A DNA stretch of 64,000 nt from Rhizobium sp. NZLR1 (GTDB taxonomy: Bacteria; Pseudomonadota; Alphaproteobacteria; Rhizobiales; Rhizobiaceae): the NCBI RefSeq assembly GCF_017357385.1, contig NZ_CP071632.1, positions 2,857,501-2,921,500 of the forward strand, given 5' to 3'. The notes below the pieces were generated by a model. The model saw only the letters and a list, made by a program, of their open reading frames with translations, ran no database searches and had not been told where the DNA came from. Below, piece by piece: positions 1 to 8,542 of the stretch (positions are counted from its first letter, which is position 1; every line of letters starts with the position of its first letter). Made by a program: the position numbers and the translations under genes.

Positions 1-665
1 GTTTTGCCGAAAAGCTGCACGCCAGACATGCTGCCGAAGGTGTGCGCTTTCACCTCGACCGGAGCGTGGCGGCGATCAGCGACGACGGCGTCACCCTGAC
101 CGATGGCAGCCTAGTGCACGCCGATCTTGTCGTCGGCGCCATCGGCGTCCTGCCGGACATCGCTTTGGCGGAAGCAGCGGGACTGGCCACAGGCAACGGG
201 ATCCTGACGGATACCTGTCTTCGCACCAGCGCGCCGAACGTTTTCGCGGCCGGCGATTGCGCGGCCGTGGCCCAACCCGGCGGCGGACATTTTCGCTATG
301 AAAGCTGGCGGAACGCCAGGACGCAGGCCGAAACCGCGGCGCGAAACATGGCCGGAGTCACCGAGACCTTTAGCGCCCTCCCCTGGTTCTGGTCCGACCA
401 ATACGATCTTGGCCTCCAGGTGGTGGGGATGCCGCAGCCCACCCATCAGACCGTCCTGCGTTCGGCTGCGGATGGCGAGCTCGAATTCTATCTGGACGCT
501 GGCCGCCTAGTGGCAGCCGCCGGCCTTGGCATCGGCAATGGCCTGGCCAGGGACATCAAGCTCGCCGAGATGTTGATTGCCGCAGCTATCAGCCCCAGCC
601 TCCCGGAACTGGCCGACCCCGGTGTGAACCTCAAAGCGCTTCTGAAAAGCGCACGGGCGGCGTGA
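1..665 (+). CDS. FAD-dependent oxidoreductase (ferredoxin/rhodocoxin reductase type), 3' part only
   Basis: The reading frame is open from base 3 without a start, so the 5' part lies outside the window. The visible ~220 residues include the second FAD-binding motif (VFAAGDCA) that closes the nucleotide-binding half of pyridine nucleotide-disulfide-type reductases. A C-terminal domain around PWFWSDQYDLGLQVVG follows, typical of the Reductase_C domain of reductases that feed electrons to ferredoxins or Rieske oxygenases. The N-terminal FAD and NAD(P)H Rossmann motifs are not visible. The TGA stop shares its A with the ATG of the next gene, so the two are translationally coupled. The electron acceptor cannot be named from this fragment. 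Confidence 0.85.
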   Translation, partial: FAEKLHARHAAEGVRFHLDRSVAAISDDGVTLTDGSLVHADLVVGAIGVLPDIALAEAAGLATGNGILTDTCLRTSAPNVFAAGDCAAVAQPGGGHFRYESWRNARTQAETAARNMAGVTETFSALPWFWSDQYDLGLQVVGMPQPTHQTVLRSAADGELEFYLDAGRLVAAAGLGIGNGLARDIKLAEMLIAAAISPSLPELADPGVNLKALLKSARAA

Positions 666-1549
666 TGCAGAGGCTGCTGATCTTCCAGTCGCTCTGGGCC
701 ATGGAGCGCCGGCACACCGATGGGTTCGAGCGCACACTCGACGACAACATCGCGATGATCTCCGAGGCGGGCTTCGACGGCATCAGCGCACATTACACCA
801 ACCGCCGGGATGTCGTGCGCCTTAACGAGTCCATCCGGGGCACCGGCTTAAAGATCGAGGGCGTTTGCTTTCCTCGCAGTGTCGAGGATCTACGTCTGCC
901 GCTGGAACTGGCCGCGGAGTTTCCGGTCAGTCACATCAACCTGCAACCCGATATCCGCCCGCGCCGCATCGATGCCTGCCTGCCGCTTCTCGATGGCTGG
1001 ATGCGGCTCGCTGAAGATGCCGGCATTCCCGTGTTCATCGAAACCCATCGCGACAGGATGACCGCGGACCTGTTCTTTACGCTGGATTTGCTGGATCAGC
1101 GACCCGAACTGCCGCTGCTGGCCGACCTGTCGCATTTCCTGGTCAGCCGCGAATTCGCCTTTCCGGTCGACGAGGAGAACCACGCTCTCATCCGACGCAT
1201 CCTGCAGAATGCCCATGCATTTCACGGCCGGGTCGCCTCGAGCGAGCAGGTGCAGATCGAAATCTCCTTCCCGCATCACCGGCCCTGGGTCGATCTCTTC
1301 CTCGAGTGGTGGGAGTACGGTTTTCGTAACTGGCGATCACGCGCCGCCGATGACGCCGAGCTGGTCTTTATCTGTGAGTTGGGCCCCAAACCCTATGCGA
1401 TCACGGGCAGAAGCGGCAACGACCAGACGGACCGATGGGCGGAGGCCCTGGCGCTTCGGCAGATGGTGCGTGGGCTGTGGGCTGCCACTGCCTGGTCCCC
1501 CATACATCGGCCTTCCAATCATGGAAATCCACCTGCTGGATCAGTGTAG
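665..1549 (+). CDS. Sugar phosphate isomerase/epimerase-like TIM-barrel protein
   Basis: The product has 294 residues and the pattern of the xylose isomerase-like TIM-barrel (AP endonuclease family 2) fold: an early SEAGFDGISAHY segment, HINLQPDI, PVFIETHRDRMTAD and LLADLSHFLVS. Acidic and His residues sit at barrel strand ends where family members bind a divalent metal. I chose the ATG at 665, which overlaps the preceding TGA; a GTG at 662 is the alternative. Coupling to a flavin reductase suggests a shared catabolic pathway, but the substrate cannot be read from sequence. A small palindrome (GTGTGA-AC-TCACAC) lies on the stop codon at 1549-1562. Confidence 0.75.
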   Translation: MQRLLIFQSLWAMERRHTDGFERTLDDNIAMISEAGFDGISAHYTNRRDVVRLNESIRGTGLKIEGVCFPRSVEDLRLPLELAAEFPVSHINLQPDIRPRRIDACLPLLDGWMRLAEDAGIPVFIETHRDRMTADLFFTLDLLDQRPELPLLADLSHFLVSREFAFPVDEENHALIRRILQNAHAFHGRVASSEQVQIEISFPHHRPWVDLFLEWWEYGFRNWRSRAADDAELVFICELGPKPYAITGRSGNDQTDRWAEALALRQMVRGLWAATAWSPIHRPSNHGNPPAGSV

Positions 1550-1694
1550 TGTGAACTCACACGGTAAGCGTGTTGGCGAAGGTTTGGGATTGTGAATCAG
1601 ATATGCCTAATGTAAATCTTGACGTGCACAAGTTGTGAGACAGTTAATTTGCTACGATATCTGGTTAAGGACATTCGCTGGGAGAGGCTTGGAG

Positions 1695-3347
1695 ATGCGG
1701 AAAATTCGTGCGGCCAGCCCGGCCCTCGGACAAACACAGCCAGAAGCTTCGAGTTCAATCGACCGGCTTTTGTTCTTTGACCGCGATTTCAATCCCATCG
1801 AGAATTTGCTGGGCAATGAGCTGCCTGCTTCTGTCAAGCCGGCAGCGTCACTTTGGGAGCATTTTCCAGAGCTGGACAAATCGGCGATTACGCTTGCTTT
1901 CCGCTCATTGGATGACAGCGGCAAGCCTTTGCGGGTATCGGGCGATCTTGGCAGGTCTGGGTCGCACGGGCTGACGATCTATCGGATCGGCGATCTGTTT
2001 GCCGTGGTCCGGTCGGAGGAACTCGCCGACGACGAGCGCGCAACCCTTTTGCATCTGGCGACCCACGATCCGCTTACGGGACTGCCGAACCGACGCCAAT
2101 TCAGTGAGGACCTCACCGAATTGCTGCGGGAGACCGCAGGCTCGAACGAGACACTATCCCTGATGCAGCTCGACCTTGACGATTTCAAGCCCGTGAACGA
2201 CACGCTTGGGCATCCGGCGGGCGACAAGCTTCTCCAATTTGCTGCAAGGCGTATTCAAGACTGCCTGACCGGTGATGACAGAGCCTATCGACTGGCTGGT
2301 GACGAATTCACCGTCATTTCCATGGGCTCGGGACAGCCGGCCAAAGCGCACCGGCTAGCAGAAGTCTTGGTTGCCGCATTCAAGAAACCCTTCACGATAG
2401 ATGGCATCGCGGTCTTTGTCGGCACCAGCATCGGCATATCCACAGCTCCGCCGGACGGGACAAATCCAGAGCAGCTTATGAAGGCGTCCGACCTTGCACT
2501 CTATGCCGCGAAAAAAGAGGGGCGCGGTCGAGCAGCCGCGTTTGATGCCTCAATGCTTGAGTCGCTGGAACAACGCGAACTGCTGCGCCGCAGCCTGCGC
2601 ATGGCCTTGATCCAACAGCAATTCTTTGTCGAATATCAACCCATCGCCGAGGGCGGCTGCGTTGTCGGCTTCGAAGCATTGCTGAGATGGCACCATCCAC
2701 TGCTTGGAAAAATTCCACCTGCGGCATTTATTCCGATGGCCGAGGCTGATGGAATGATGCCTGATATAGGTGCATGGGTTTTGGAGCAGGCATGCCGCGA
2801 GGCGATGAACTGGCCAGAGAACTACGTCGTCGCCGTCAATGTGTCCGCAGCTGAATTCCTGACCAGCGGCCTCACCGACCGGATATCCCAGACGCTCGAC
2901 CTGGTCGGATTCCCGCCCGAGCGTCTGGAACTTGAGATAACTGAAAGCGTCCTGCTTGAGCGGACCGTCAACAATATCGACACGCTGAACACTCTCAACG
3001 TGCTGGGGATACGGATCTCGCTGGATGATTTCGGGACAGAATATTCCTCCTTGAGCTATCTGAAGACATTCCCTTTCGACACCATCAAAATCGACAAGTA
3101 CTTTATCACCGATCTGGAAAGCGATCCGAAAAGCCAGACGATCGTCCGCTGCATCGTGAACCTCGCACATGGTCTCGACATGCAGGTGACGGCCGAAGGG
3201 GTCGAGACCCCAGGTCAGGCGGAATGGTTGGACAGTGTGGGCTGCGACAGGCTTCAAGGCTATCTGGTGAGCAGGCCGCTTCCGGTCGAGGCGATCAGTG
3301 AGTTCATCACCCGCATGGAAACATCCGTAAGCCACGCGCTGCCATAG
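1695..3347 (+). CDS. GGDEF/EAL dual-domain cyclic-di-GMP enzyme
   Basis: The 550-residue protein is predicted to make and/or break cyclic di-GMP. After a ~120-residue PAS-like N-terminal region comes a GGDEF domain whose signature is AGDEF near residue 200, a variant known in active cyclases. An EAL domain follows with the EAL triplet near residue 327, NVSAAEF, LEITES, DDFGTEYSSL and VTAEGVET. The usual DDFGTG has become DDFGTE. No transmembrane segment is seen, so it is probably cytosolic. I chose the ATG at 1695 because GGGAGAGG lies just upstream; an in-frame GTG at 1635 lacks such a site. A TTGACG element at 1619-1624 may be the -35 box of the whole cluster. It opens a six-gene run ending at 8370, where it probably acts as an output of the partner-switching proteins. 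Confidence 0.85.
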   Translation: MRKIRAASPALGQTQPEASSSIDRLLFFDRDFNPIENLLGNELPASVKPAASLWEHFPELDKSAITLAFRSLDDSGKPLRVSGDLGRSGSHGLTIYRIGDLFAVVRSEELADDERATLLHLATHDPLTGLPNRRQFSEDLTELLRETAGSNETLSLMQLDLDDFKPVNDTLGHPAGDKLLQFAARRIQDCLTGDDRAYRLAGDEFTVISMGSGQPAKAHRLAEVLVAAFKKPFTIDGIAVFVGTSIGISTAPPDGTNPEQLMKASDLALYAAKKEGRGRAAAFDASMLESLEQRELLRRSLRMALIQQQFFVEYQPIAEGGCVVGFEALLRWHHPLLGKIPPAAFIPMAEADGMMPDIGAWVLEQACREAMNWPENYVVAVNVSAAEFLTSGLTDRISQTLDLVGFPPERLELEITESVLLERTVNNIDTLNTLNVLGIRISLDDFGTEYSSLSYLKTFPFDTIKIDKYFITDLESDPKSQTIVRCIVNLAHGLDMQVTAEGVETPGQAEWLDSVGCDRLQGYLVSRPLPVEAISEFITRMETSVSHALP

Positions 3348-3382
3348 CAGGAAACCGATTTTTCGCCGTGTTTTGAGAGGGC

Positions 3383-3931
3383 ATGCATCAACCCGAGGCT
3401 CCAGGCAAGCTGATGGAGGCTGTATTGGAAGAGGAAGCATCAGGTTTCGATGACCCGGCATTGGCGCCGATGGTATCGCTGGAACTGAACGTTGCGATGT
3501 TCAAATCCAAGTGGCAGTTTTGCGACAGGATTACCGAATATCTCTCAGACATTCTCGGCCAAGGTCACAGCGATCCCGCTCGATATTCGAATTTTCTTTC
3601 CGTCGCGGCCAACGAGCTCATTGAACTTGCTTTCCGTTCGACAGGTGAGCCGGGAAGGATAAGTTTCCGTCTCTATCGGGGCGCGACGTTCAATCGGCTG
3701 AGAATTGCGTTTGCCTGCGAGGAAGCATCTGGCCGTGAGCAGGCGGGTGCGAGATCAGGCGAACGCCAGTCTCTCCCAGGCGCCGGGGCCGACTTGGTCA
3801 TGAAGTCCGATGGGACGATTTTGCTTAGAGATTTGGCAACCCTATTCCGCGCCGCTATCCGAATTGAGAAAGATGGCGCCCACGGGATCCAGATCATCGC
3901 GGATTTCCCTTCGGCCGAGGACTTTCAATGA
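3383..3931 (+). CDS. Degenerate ATPase-like regulator (slr1658/SiaB-type), first partner-switch kinase candidate
   Basis: The product has 182 residues and no named family that I can assign firmly. The segment AANELIELAF (Asn77, Glu78) matches the N-box of HATPase_c anti-sigma kinases and closely resembles NELIENAVKF in the later cluster member at 7464-8024. No glycine-rich ATP lid is visible, so ATP binding is doubtful and it may be a catalytically weak or structural paralogue. A GAGAGG site precedes the ATG, and the 35-base gap from the GGDEF/EAL gene suggests one transcript. Its stop overlaps the start of the STAS-methyltransferase gene (ATGA), the arrangement usual for a kinase and its STAS partner. 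Assignment rests on the N-box and the context. Confidence 0.6.
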   Translation: MHQPEAPGKLMEAVLEEEASGFDDPALAPMVSLELNVAMFKSKWQFCDRITEYLSDILGQGHSDPARYSNFLSVAANELIELAFRSTGEPGRISFRLYRGATFNRLRIAFACEEASGREQAGARSGERQSLPGAGADLVMKSDGTILLRDLATLFRAAIRIEKDGAHGIQIIADFPSAEDFQ

Positions 3932-5100
3932 ACCTGCTTGCTCACCCCTTCACCGTCCGTTTCGATCCGACAAATCAGGAGCTGTTGCTATCTGGCAAGA
4001 TGCGGCCCGAAAGTGCAACCGAGATTGCCGATGCCCTCAAGCTGGTGCGGCAAAGTTTGGAAAAATACAGCGGCGTCGTTTACCTGAATGTCAAACGTCT
4101 GACGCACATCAACATGACAGCCTTCGTCGCTCTGTCCGATATACTGACCGCAAGCTGCCGGACCAAGCCGGAACGGAAGATTGTTATCATCACGTCCAGC
4201 GTAGTGGCCTGGTCGACTTCGTTGTTCCAAACGTTGGCGGCATCACAACCAAACCTGTCGGTTGAAGTCTACGATTCGTCATTTTATCCAGGCCAGAGCT
4301 TTGTCGAGGATGAGACTTTCATTCCCATTCTCCGCACCCAGACGAAAATGACCTGGAGGCACGAGCGCGAACTCCTGCCTCGCCACGGTCTGCGCAGCGG
4401 CCTTGTCATCGCGGATATCTGTTGCGGAATTGGCGATTTCGCCGCCTTGGTTCAACGGGAATTCAAACCGGCACGCCTTGTCGCGCTGGATCATTCCGTA
4501 CGAAGCCTCGAATATGCACGCAGGGTCGCTGCCGACTTCGATCTGCAGGGGATAGAGTACACCTATGGTGACGCGTCCCAAATGCTCCTTCGCGATAATC
4601 AATTCGACTTTGTGACCTGCCGACATTCGCTGCAGATTTTCAACCGTCCCGAGATGCTGCTGCGGGAGCTTTACCGTATCTGCAAGCCCGGCGGCCGCGT
4701 CTACATCACCAACGAAAAAAATTCGCATTGCCTGGGCGAGCCCCATGCGGAAACGATAAAATGGACTTACGAAGAAGTCGCCAAACTGTTCAGGCACTTC
4801 GATATGGATGTCGAGATGGGGCCGAAAAGCCGTCATCTTCTCGCCGACGCCGGGTTCGATGCCATCAAGGTCGATAACTTCATGGTCACGAATCTTGACG
4901 GGGATCCGCAGGACTTCGCAGACATCATCGAAGCCTGGGAAAATGTCTACGCCGGTGAGATGGCGGTTCGACGGGGCGACTCGTTGGATTTCATTCGCAG
5001 GTTCCGGCAAGGATTCAAAGATCACGTCTTTGCTGCCCTTCACCCCAAGGGTTATGCAGGCTGGCCGATTTGGGCGGCTTCCGGCCGAAAGCCGTTATGA
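3928..5100 (+). CDS. STAS-like domain fused to a class I SAM-dependent methyltransferase
   Basis: The protein has 390 residues in two parts. Residues 1-120 resemble the small STAS protein encoded at 8032-8370: a beta strand (VVYLNVKRL), then HINMTAFVAL where Thr64 falls at the phospho-acceptor position that is Ser62 of LNSSGINLL in the paralogue. Residues ~140-390 form a Rossmann-fold methyltransferase with motif I IADICCGIGDFA, an acidic residue after strand 2 (VALDHS, Asp188), GDAS near 214 and KPGGRVY near 253, as in UbiE-type enzymes. It overlaps both neighbours by ATGA. The fusion suggests that methyl transfer is governed by STAS phosphorylation or partner binding. The methyl acceptor is unknown, and the STAS half is too divergent to be certain without profile searches. 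Confidence 0.75.
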   Translation: MNLLAHPFTVRFDPTNQELLLSGKMRPESATEIADALKLVRQSLEKYSGVVYLNVKRLTHINMTAFVALSDILTASCRTKPERKIVIITSSVVAWSTSLFQTLAASQPNLSVEVYDSSFYPGQSFVEDETFIPILRTQTKMTWRHERELLPRHGLRSGLVIADICCGIGDFAALVQREFKPARLVALDHSVRSLEYARRVAADFDLQGIEYTYGDASQMLLRDNQFDFVTCRHSLQIFNRPEMLLRELYRICKPGGRVYITNEKNSHCLGEPHAETIKWTYEEVAKLFRHFDMDVEMGPKSRHLLADAGFDAIKVDNFMVTNLDGDPQDFADIIEAWENVYAGEMAVRRGDSLDFIRRFRQGFKDHVFAALHPKGYAGWPIWAASGRKPL

Positions 5101-7460
5101 TGGACGGGAAATCATTGTCGAAAGGACCGATAAGACTGGGCTCGTTTCGAGCAAAGTTCATCCTGGTTGTCGGTGGGGCTGTCCTCTTTGACCTGCTGGT
5201 CAGCGGTGGACTGGCGCTTTGGAACGTTCAGAGGCTATCGCGTGACGCAACGCTCGAAGTCGGCCAGGGTCTTGAAGCTGCAAGCCAGGAATATATCCGC
5301 ACATATGCCGATTCGACTGCAGCACAGGTGAGTTTGCTGCTGCGCCAGGTTCATAGCGACGTCAGCACGCTCGCAGGTGTGCTCCAGGCGCAGATCGACG
5401 ATCCCGCGCGCAATTCGGACGTCGGCGCGGCAATCGCGCGCACATCCCCCGGCAGCGTCAGCCTCTCTTACGATCAGACGGGGAAGTGGTCTCAAAACGC
5501 GCCGGGCTCAGTCTCCGTCGTCAGCGTCTGGGGCTACTTGCTTGGACAAGACCAGAAGCCGAGACCCGACGTTGAGACCGATATCCAGGCGAGCGCGGTT
5601 CTGGATCTTGTAGCGCCGAGCTTGCTGCAGCACGGTGCTTCGAAGCTGCAGATGTATTACATCGGATCGAAAGAACGGCCGATTTTCAGAACAGCGCCCT
5701 ATACCGACCAGGCTCAGACCTTCGACCGGCTCTATCCGGGTCACAACGAGGCGAATTTCTGGGACTTCTTTTTTCCCGGCCTTTACGAGTCCTGGCAGGG
5801 CTGGGCCAAGGATATGAAGACGCGGCCGGTCGCGGCCGATATCACCCAGACCGCGCCCTATACGGACGCCATCACCGGAAAGCTGATCGTCAGTTTCTTT
5901 CATCCACTCTGGACAGCCGACAGGAAGGATGTCGCCGGGACGGCCGGCGCCGACATCACACTCGACCAGCTGGCGCAGACGGTTGAAAATGTCAAAGTGG
6001 CCCAATCCGGTTTTGGCTTTCTCGCCATGTCCGACGGCAACGTCGTCGCGATCAACAGCACGGGCGAAAAAACTCTCGGTCTGCGGTCCGCCAGCGATGC
6101 GAGCGGTACCGGGGTGACCGGCCTGGAGCGCTCGCTGAAGGGCAGCGCCCAGCCTGCGATCGCCAAACTGGCGCTTGACCGCGAACAGGGCATCCAGCAT
6201 TTGCTGTTGCAGCAGGACGGCAACGAGGTGCCCTATATCGTTATCGTCAAGAAACTGCCTGCGACCAATCTCTGGGTCAGCGGCCCGGTTCGGCAAGAAG
6301 CGATGCTGCTTGGCGTGGTTGTGCCCGAGCGGGAAATCGATGCCTCGCTCTATGCCGCCCAGGCCAAAATTTCCGACGCGACGAACCGGATCGTGCTCTA
6401 CCAAATTCTGGCAATCCTGATGTCCCTGCTGATCGTGACGATCGCGGTATTTGCGGCCTCGAAACGAATAACCGGCGGAATCAGCGCGCTTGCCGGTGCC
6501 GCCAAGCGGATTCAGGCGAAGGACTATTCCGTCAGGGTCGCCATAACAAGCAAGGATGAGGTCGGCGAAGCCGGCGAAGCATTCAATCGGATGGCCGAAG
6601 AGATCAGCTATCACACCGAAAATCTCGAGCAGCTCGTCGAAGAGCGAACCGCGCAAATCGAAGACGCAAAGGAAGAGATTTCGACGTTGAACGCACAGCT
6701 CCAGAGAGAAAACAGACGTCTTGGCACGGAACTCGCCGTCGCCGAGCGGATTCAGCTCATGGTGCTTCCGCTGGATCAGGAGCTCGAGGAGTTTCAGGCG
6801 CTCGAGATCGCAGCCTATATGAGGCCGGCGGAAGAAGTCGGCGGCGATTATTACGACGTATTGAAGAACGGAGGTCGGTTGAAGATCGGCATCGGCGACG
6901 TTACCGGACACGGGCTGGAAAGCGGCGTATTGATGTTGATGGTTCAGTCCGTCGCCCGCGCCCTGCAGGAAGCCGGAAACACCGATGCAGTGAAATTTCT
7001 CACGGATCTGAACAGCGCCCTGTTTAAAAATATCGTCAGGACGAAAATCGACAAGCACCTCACTCTGGCGTTTCTTGACTACGACGGAAAAGAGATGATC
7101 CTATCGGGACAACACGAGGAAGTTGTCGTCGTTCGGGCGAACGGCGAGGTTGAGCGCATCGACACCATGGATCTGGGCATACCGATCGGGCTGGAAGCCG
7201 ATATCTCCGCCTTCATCAAAACCCGTGAAATCGCGTTCGAAAAAGGCGATCTCATTCTCCTGCATACGGACGGCGTCACAGAAGCCGAAAATGACGCCGG
7301 AGAACTGTTTGGCATCGAACGCCTGTGCCGCGAAGCAGTTCGCTTGAAGGATCTGAGCGCTGAGAAAGTCGTTTCTGAAATTGTCGCGACACTCATGCTC
7401 TTTATCGGATCGCAGAAGATTTACGACGACATCACGCTACTCGCAGTGCGGCATAGGTGA
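5097..7460 (+). CDS. Membrane sensor with HAMP and PP2C/SpoIIE-type phosphatase domain
   Basis: This 787-residue protein has transmembrane segment 1 at about 18-43, a ~390-residue extracytoplasmic region compatible with a double Cache sensor, transmembrane segment 2 near 434-455, then a HAMP domain. A coiled coil (NLEQLVEERTAQIEDAKEE) leads to a C-terminal PP2C/SpoIIE phosphatase with EVGGDYYDV, IGDVTGHGLESG, LHTDGVTEAEN and DDITLLAV. The metal-binding aspartates are present. Such enzymes dephosphorylate STAS-domain proteins. I chose the ATG at 5097 because it overlaps the upstream TGA; another ATG follows at 5100. The sensor architecture matches SiaA and RsbU-like phosphatases, so this gene is probably the input of the cluster. 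Confidence 0.9.
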   Translation: MMDGKSLSKGPIRLGSFRAKFILVVGGAVLFDLLVSGGLALWNVQRLSRDATLEVGQGLEAASQEYIRTYADSTAAQVSLLLRQVHSDVSTLAGVLQAQIDDPARNSDVGAAIARTSPGSVSLSYDQTGKWSQNAPGSVSVVSVWGYLLGQDQKPRPDVETDIQASAVLDLVAPSLLQHGASKLQMYYIGSKERPIFRTAPYTDQAQTFDRLYPGHNEANFWDFFFPGLYESWQGWAKDMKTRPVAADITQTAPYTDAITGKLIVSFFHPLWTADRKDVAGTAGADITLDQLAQTVENVKVAQSGFGFLAMSDGNVVAINSTGEKTLGLRSASDASGTGVTGLERSLKGSAQPAIAKLALDREQGIQHLLLQQDGNEVPYIVIVKKLPATNLWVSGPVRQEAMLLGVVVPEREIDASLYAAQAKISDATNRIVLYQILAILMSLLIVTIAVFAASKRITGGISALAGAAKRIQAKDYSVRVAITSKDEVGEAGEAFNRMAEEISYHTENLEQLVEERTAQIEDAKEEISTLNAQLQRENRRLGTELAVAERIQLMVLPLDQELEEFQALEIAAYMRPAEEVGGDYYDVLKNGGRLKIGIGDVTGHGLESGVLMLMVQSVARALQEAGNTDAVKFLTDLNSALFKNIVRTKIDKHLTLAFLDYDGKEMILSGQHEEVVVVRANGEVERIDTMDLGIPIGLEADISAFIKTREIAFEKGDLILLHTDGVTEAENDAGELFGIERLCREAVRLKDLSAEKVVSEIVATLMLFIGSQKIYDDITLLAVRHR

Positions 7461-7463
7461 GAC

Positions 7464-8024
7464 ATGAGGCCAACGGTATACGGCAGCGAATCCTTGGCCG
7501 GCATAAGTCTGGATTCGGGCACGCGCCTGACCTTAACGGATGGCCCCCTTCAGCTTGGATGGAAACACTCCGGAATGACGTCGGACTTCATAGCGGAGGT
7601 TATGGCTCTGCGGTATTCGGGCTCGAAGAAGGGCTACGTGCAGGCGCATCACGACATCGGATACCTCAGCAACGAACTGATCGAAAACGCCGTGAAGTTT
7701 CGACAGCCTGGTGAGATCCTTATTGAAGCCGGCATATTCGACGGATCATTTTTGATAAGGGTGCAGAACACGATCGATGGCGTGACATCCTCTCGCTTTC
7801 AGCAGCTATTGCATCGCCTCCAATCGAGGGACCCCGGAGAACTTCTTCTTGAGCAAATCGAAACCAACGCCATATCAACAGCAAGCGGTTCCGGCTTGGG
7901 GTTACTCACACTTCTGAGCGATTACGACGCAAAAATGGCATGGGCATTCGAAGAAAGTGAAGGTGAGCGTATCATACTGACGACGACTGCAGCCGTGGCG
8001 ATGCCGCCCTCCTCCAATCCGTGA
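7464..8024 (+). CDS. HATPase-type anti-sigma-like kinase (slr1658/RsbW-like)
   Basis: The product has 186 residues with a GHKL ATP-binding layout: N-box YLSNELIENAVKF (Asn70, Glu71, Asn75) and a glycine-rich box SGSGLGLLTLL (141-151). It therefore keeps the ATP-site motifs that the paralogue at 3383-3931 lacks, and is the better candidate for the kinase that phosphorylates the STAS proteins. Three bases separate the phosphatase stop from its ATG, with AGGTGAG as ribosome site, and eight bases separate it from the STAS gene. The phosphatase-kinase-STAS order is that of classic partner-switching operons. Serine kinase activity is inferred from family logic. Confidence 0.75.
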   Translation: MRPTVYGSESLAGISLDSGTRLTLTDGPLQLGWKHSGMTSDFIAEVMALRYSGSKKGYVQAHHDIGYLSNELIENAVKFRQPGEILIEAGIFDGSFLIRVQNTIDGVTSSRFQQLLHRLQSRDPGELLLEQIETNAISTASGSGLGLLTLLSDYDAKMAWAFEESEGERIILTTTAAVAMPPSSNP

Positions 8025-8031
8025 GCGAAGA

Positions 8032-8370
8032 ATGGAAATCAGCGACGAAAACTTCCGCGTATGGGCGGAACAAAACGAAGTATATTTCGATGGGGTATTT
8101 CGGCTGGCAGGACCGGACGCCTATGCGCCCATCTACTCATTGATAACAGGCCTGCTCCACGAGGGGCACAAACAGGTGACCTTCAACCTGACCGGTCTCG
8201 AGTTCCTCAATTCCTCCGGCATAAATCTCCTGGCCAAGTTGACCATTGAAGCCAGAAAGATGGGCGACCTGCTGCTCGTCGTCAAAGGCACCCACCAATA
8301 TCCTTGGCAAGCGAAATCTCTGCCGAATCTCAAAAAGCTGCATCCGCTTCTCGATTTGCGATTGGCATGA
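8032..8370 (+). CDS. STAS-domain anti-sigma-factor-antagonist-like protein (slr1659 type)
   Basis: This 112-residue single-domain protein carries the STAS signature FNLTGLEFLNSSGINLL; Ser62, the second Ser, occupies the position phosphorylated in SpoIIAA/RsbV proteins. It should be the small switch protein acted on by the kinase at 7464-8024 and the phosphatase at 5097-7460. The final ~45 bases are repeated almost exactly at 9082-9126 as a remnant. A short hairpin (CCTTC-GGC-GAAGG, 8375-8387) and an ACCGT-AA-ACGGT palindrome follow the stop but lack a T run, so termination here is uncertain. Its output target may be the GGDEF/EAL protein, as SiaC activates SiaD in Pseudomonas, but no sequence feature proves it. 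Confidence 0.8.
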   Translation: MEISDENFRVWAEQNEVYFDGVFRLAGPDAYAPIYSLITGLLHEGHKQVTFNLTGLEFLNSSGINLLAKLTIEARKMGDLLLVVKGTHQYPWQAKSLPNLKKLHPLLDLRLA

Positions 8371-8542
8371 TCCTCCTTCGGCGAAGGCTCACCGTAAACG
8401 GTGTTTAGCCGGCATCTTCCAGATCGCCGCATGGTTGACGCTGACCTTGACACCCTCCATTGCTGTGTCCCGCTGCGTTGGGAGGGGAGCGCGTATTCGC
8501 ATCCTGCCGGTAACTCTCCCAGCCATCCACGAGGATGAAGCG

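Noticed and set aside
1549..1562. GTGTGA-AC-TCACAC palindrome resembling a CRP/FNR-type site
   Set aside because: The half-site spacing is two bases where CRP needs six, and it overlaps a stop codon; it may be a weak hairpin only.
5508..7058. A 516-codon open frame on the minus strand
   Set aside because: It lies wholly inside the phosphatase gene, which has clear domain motifs, and its product is low-quality sequence with no domain or ribosome site.
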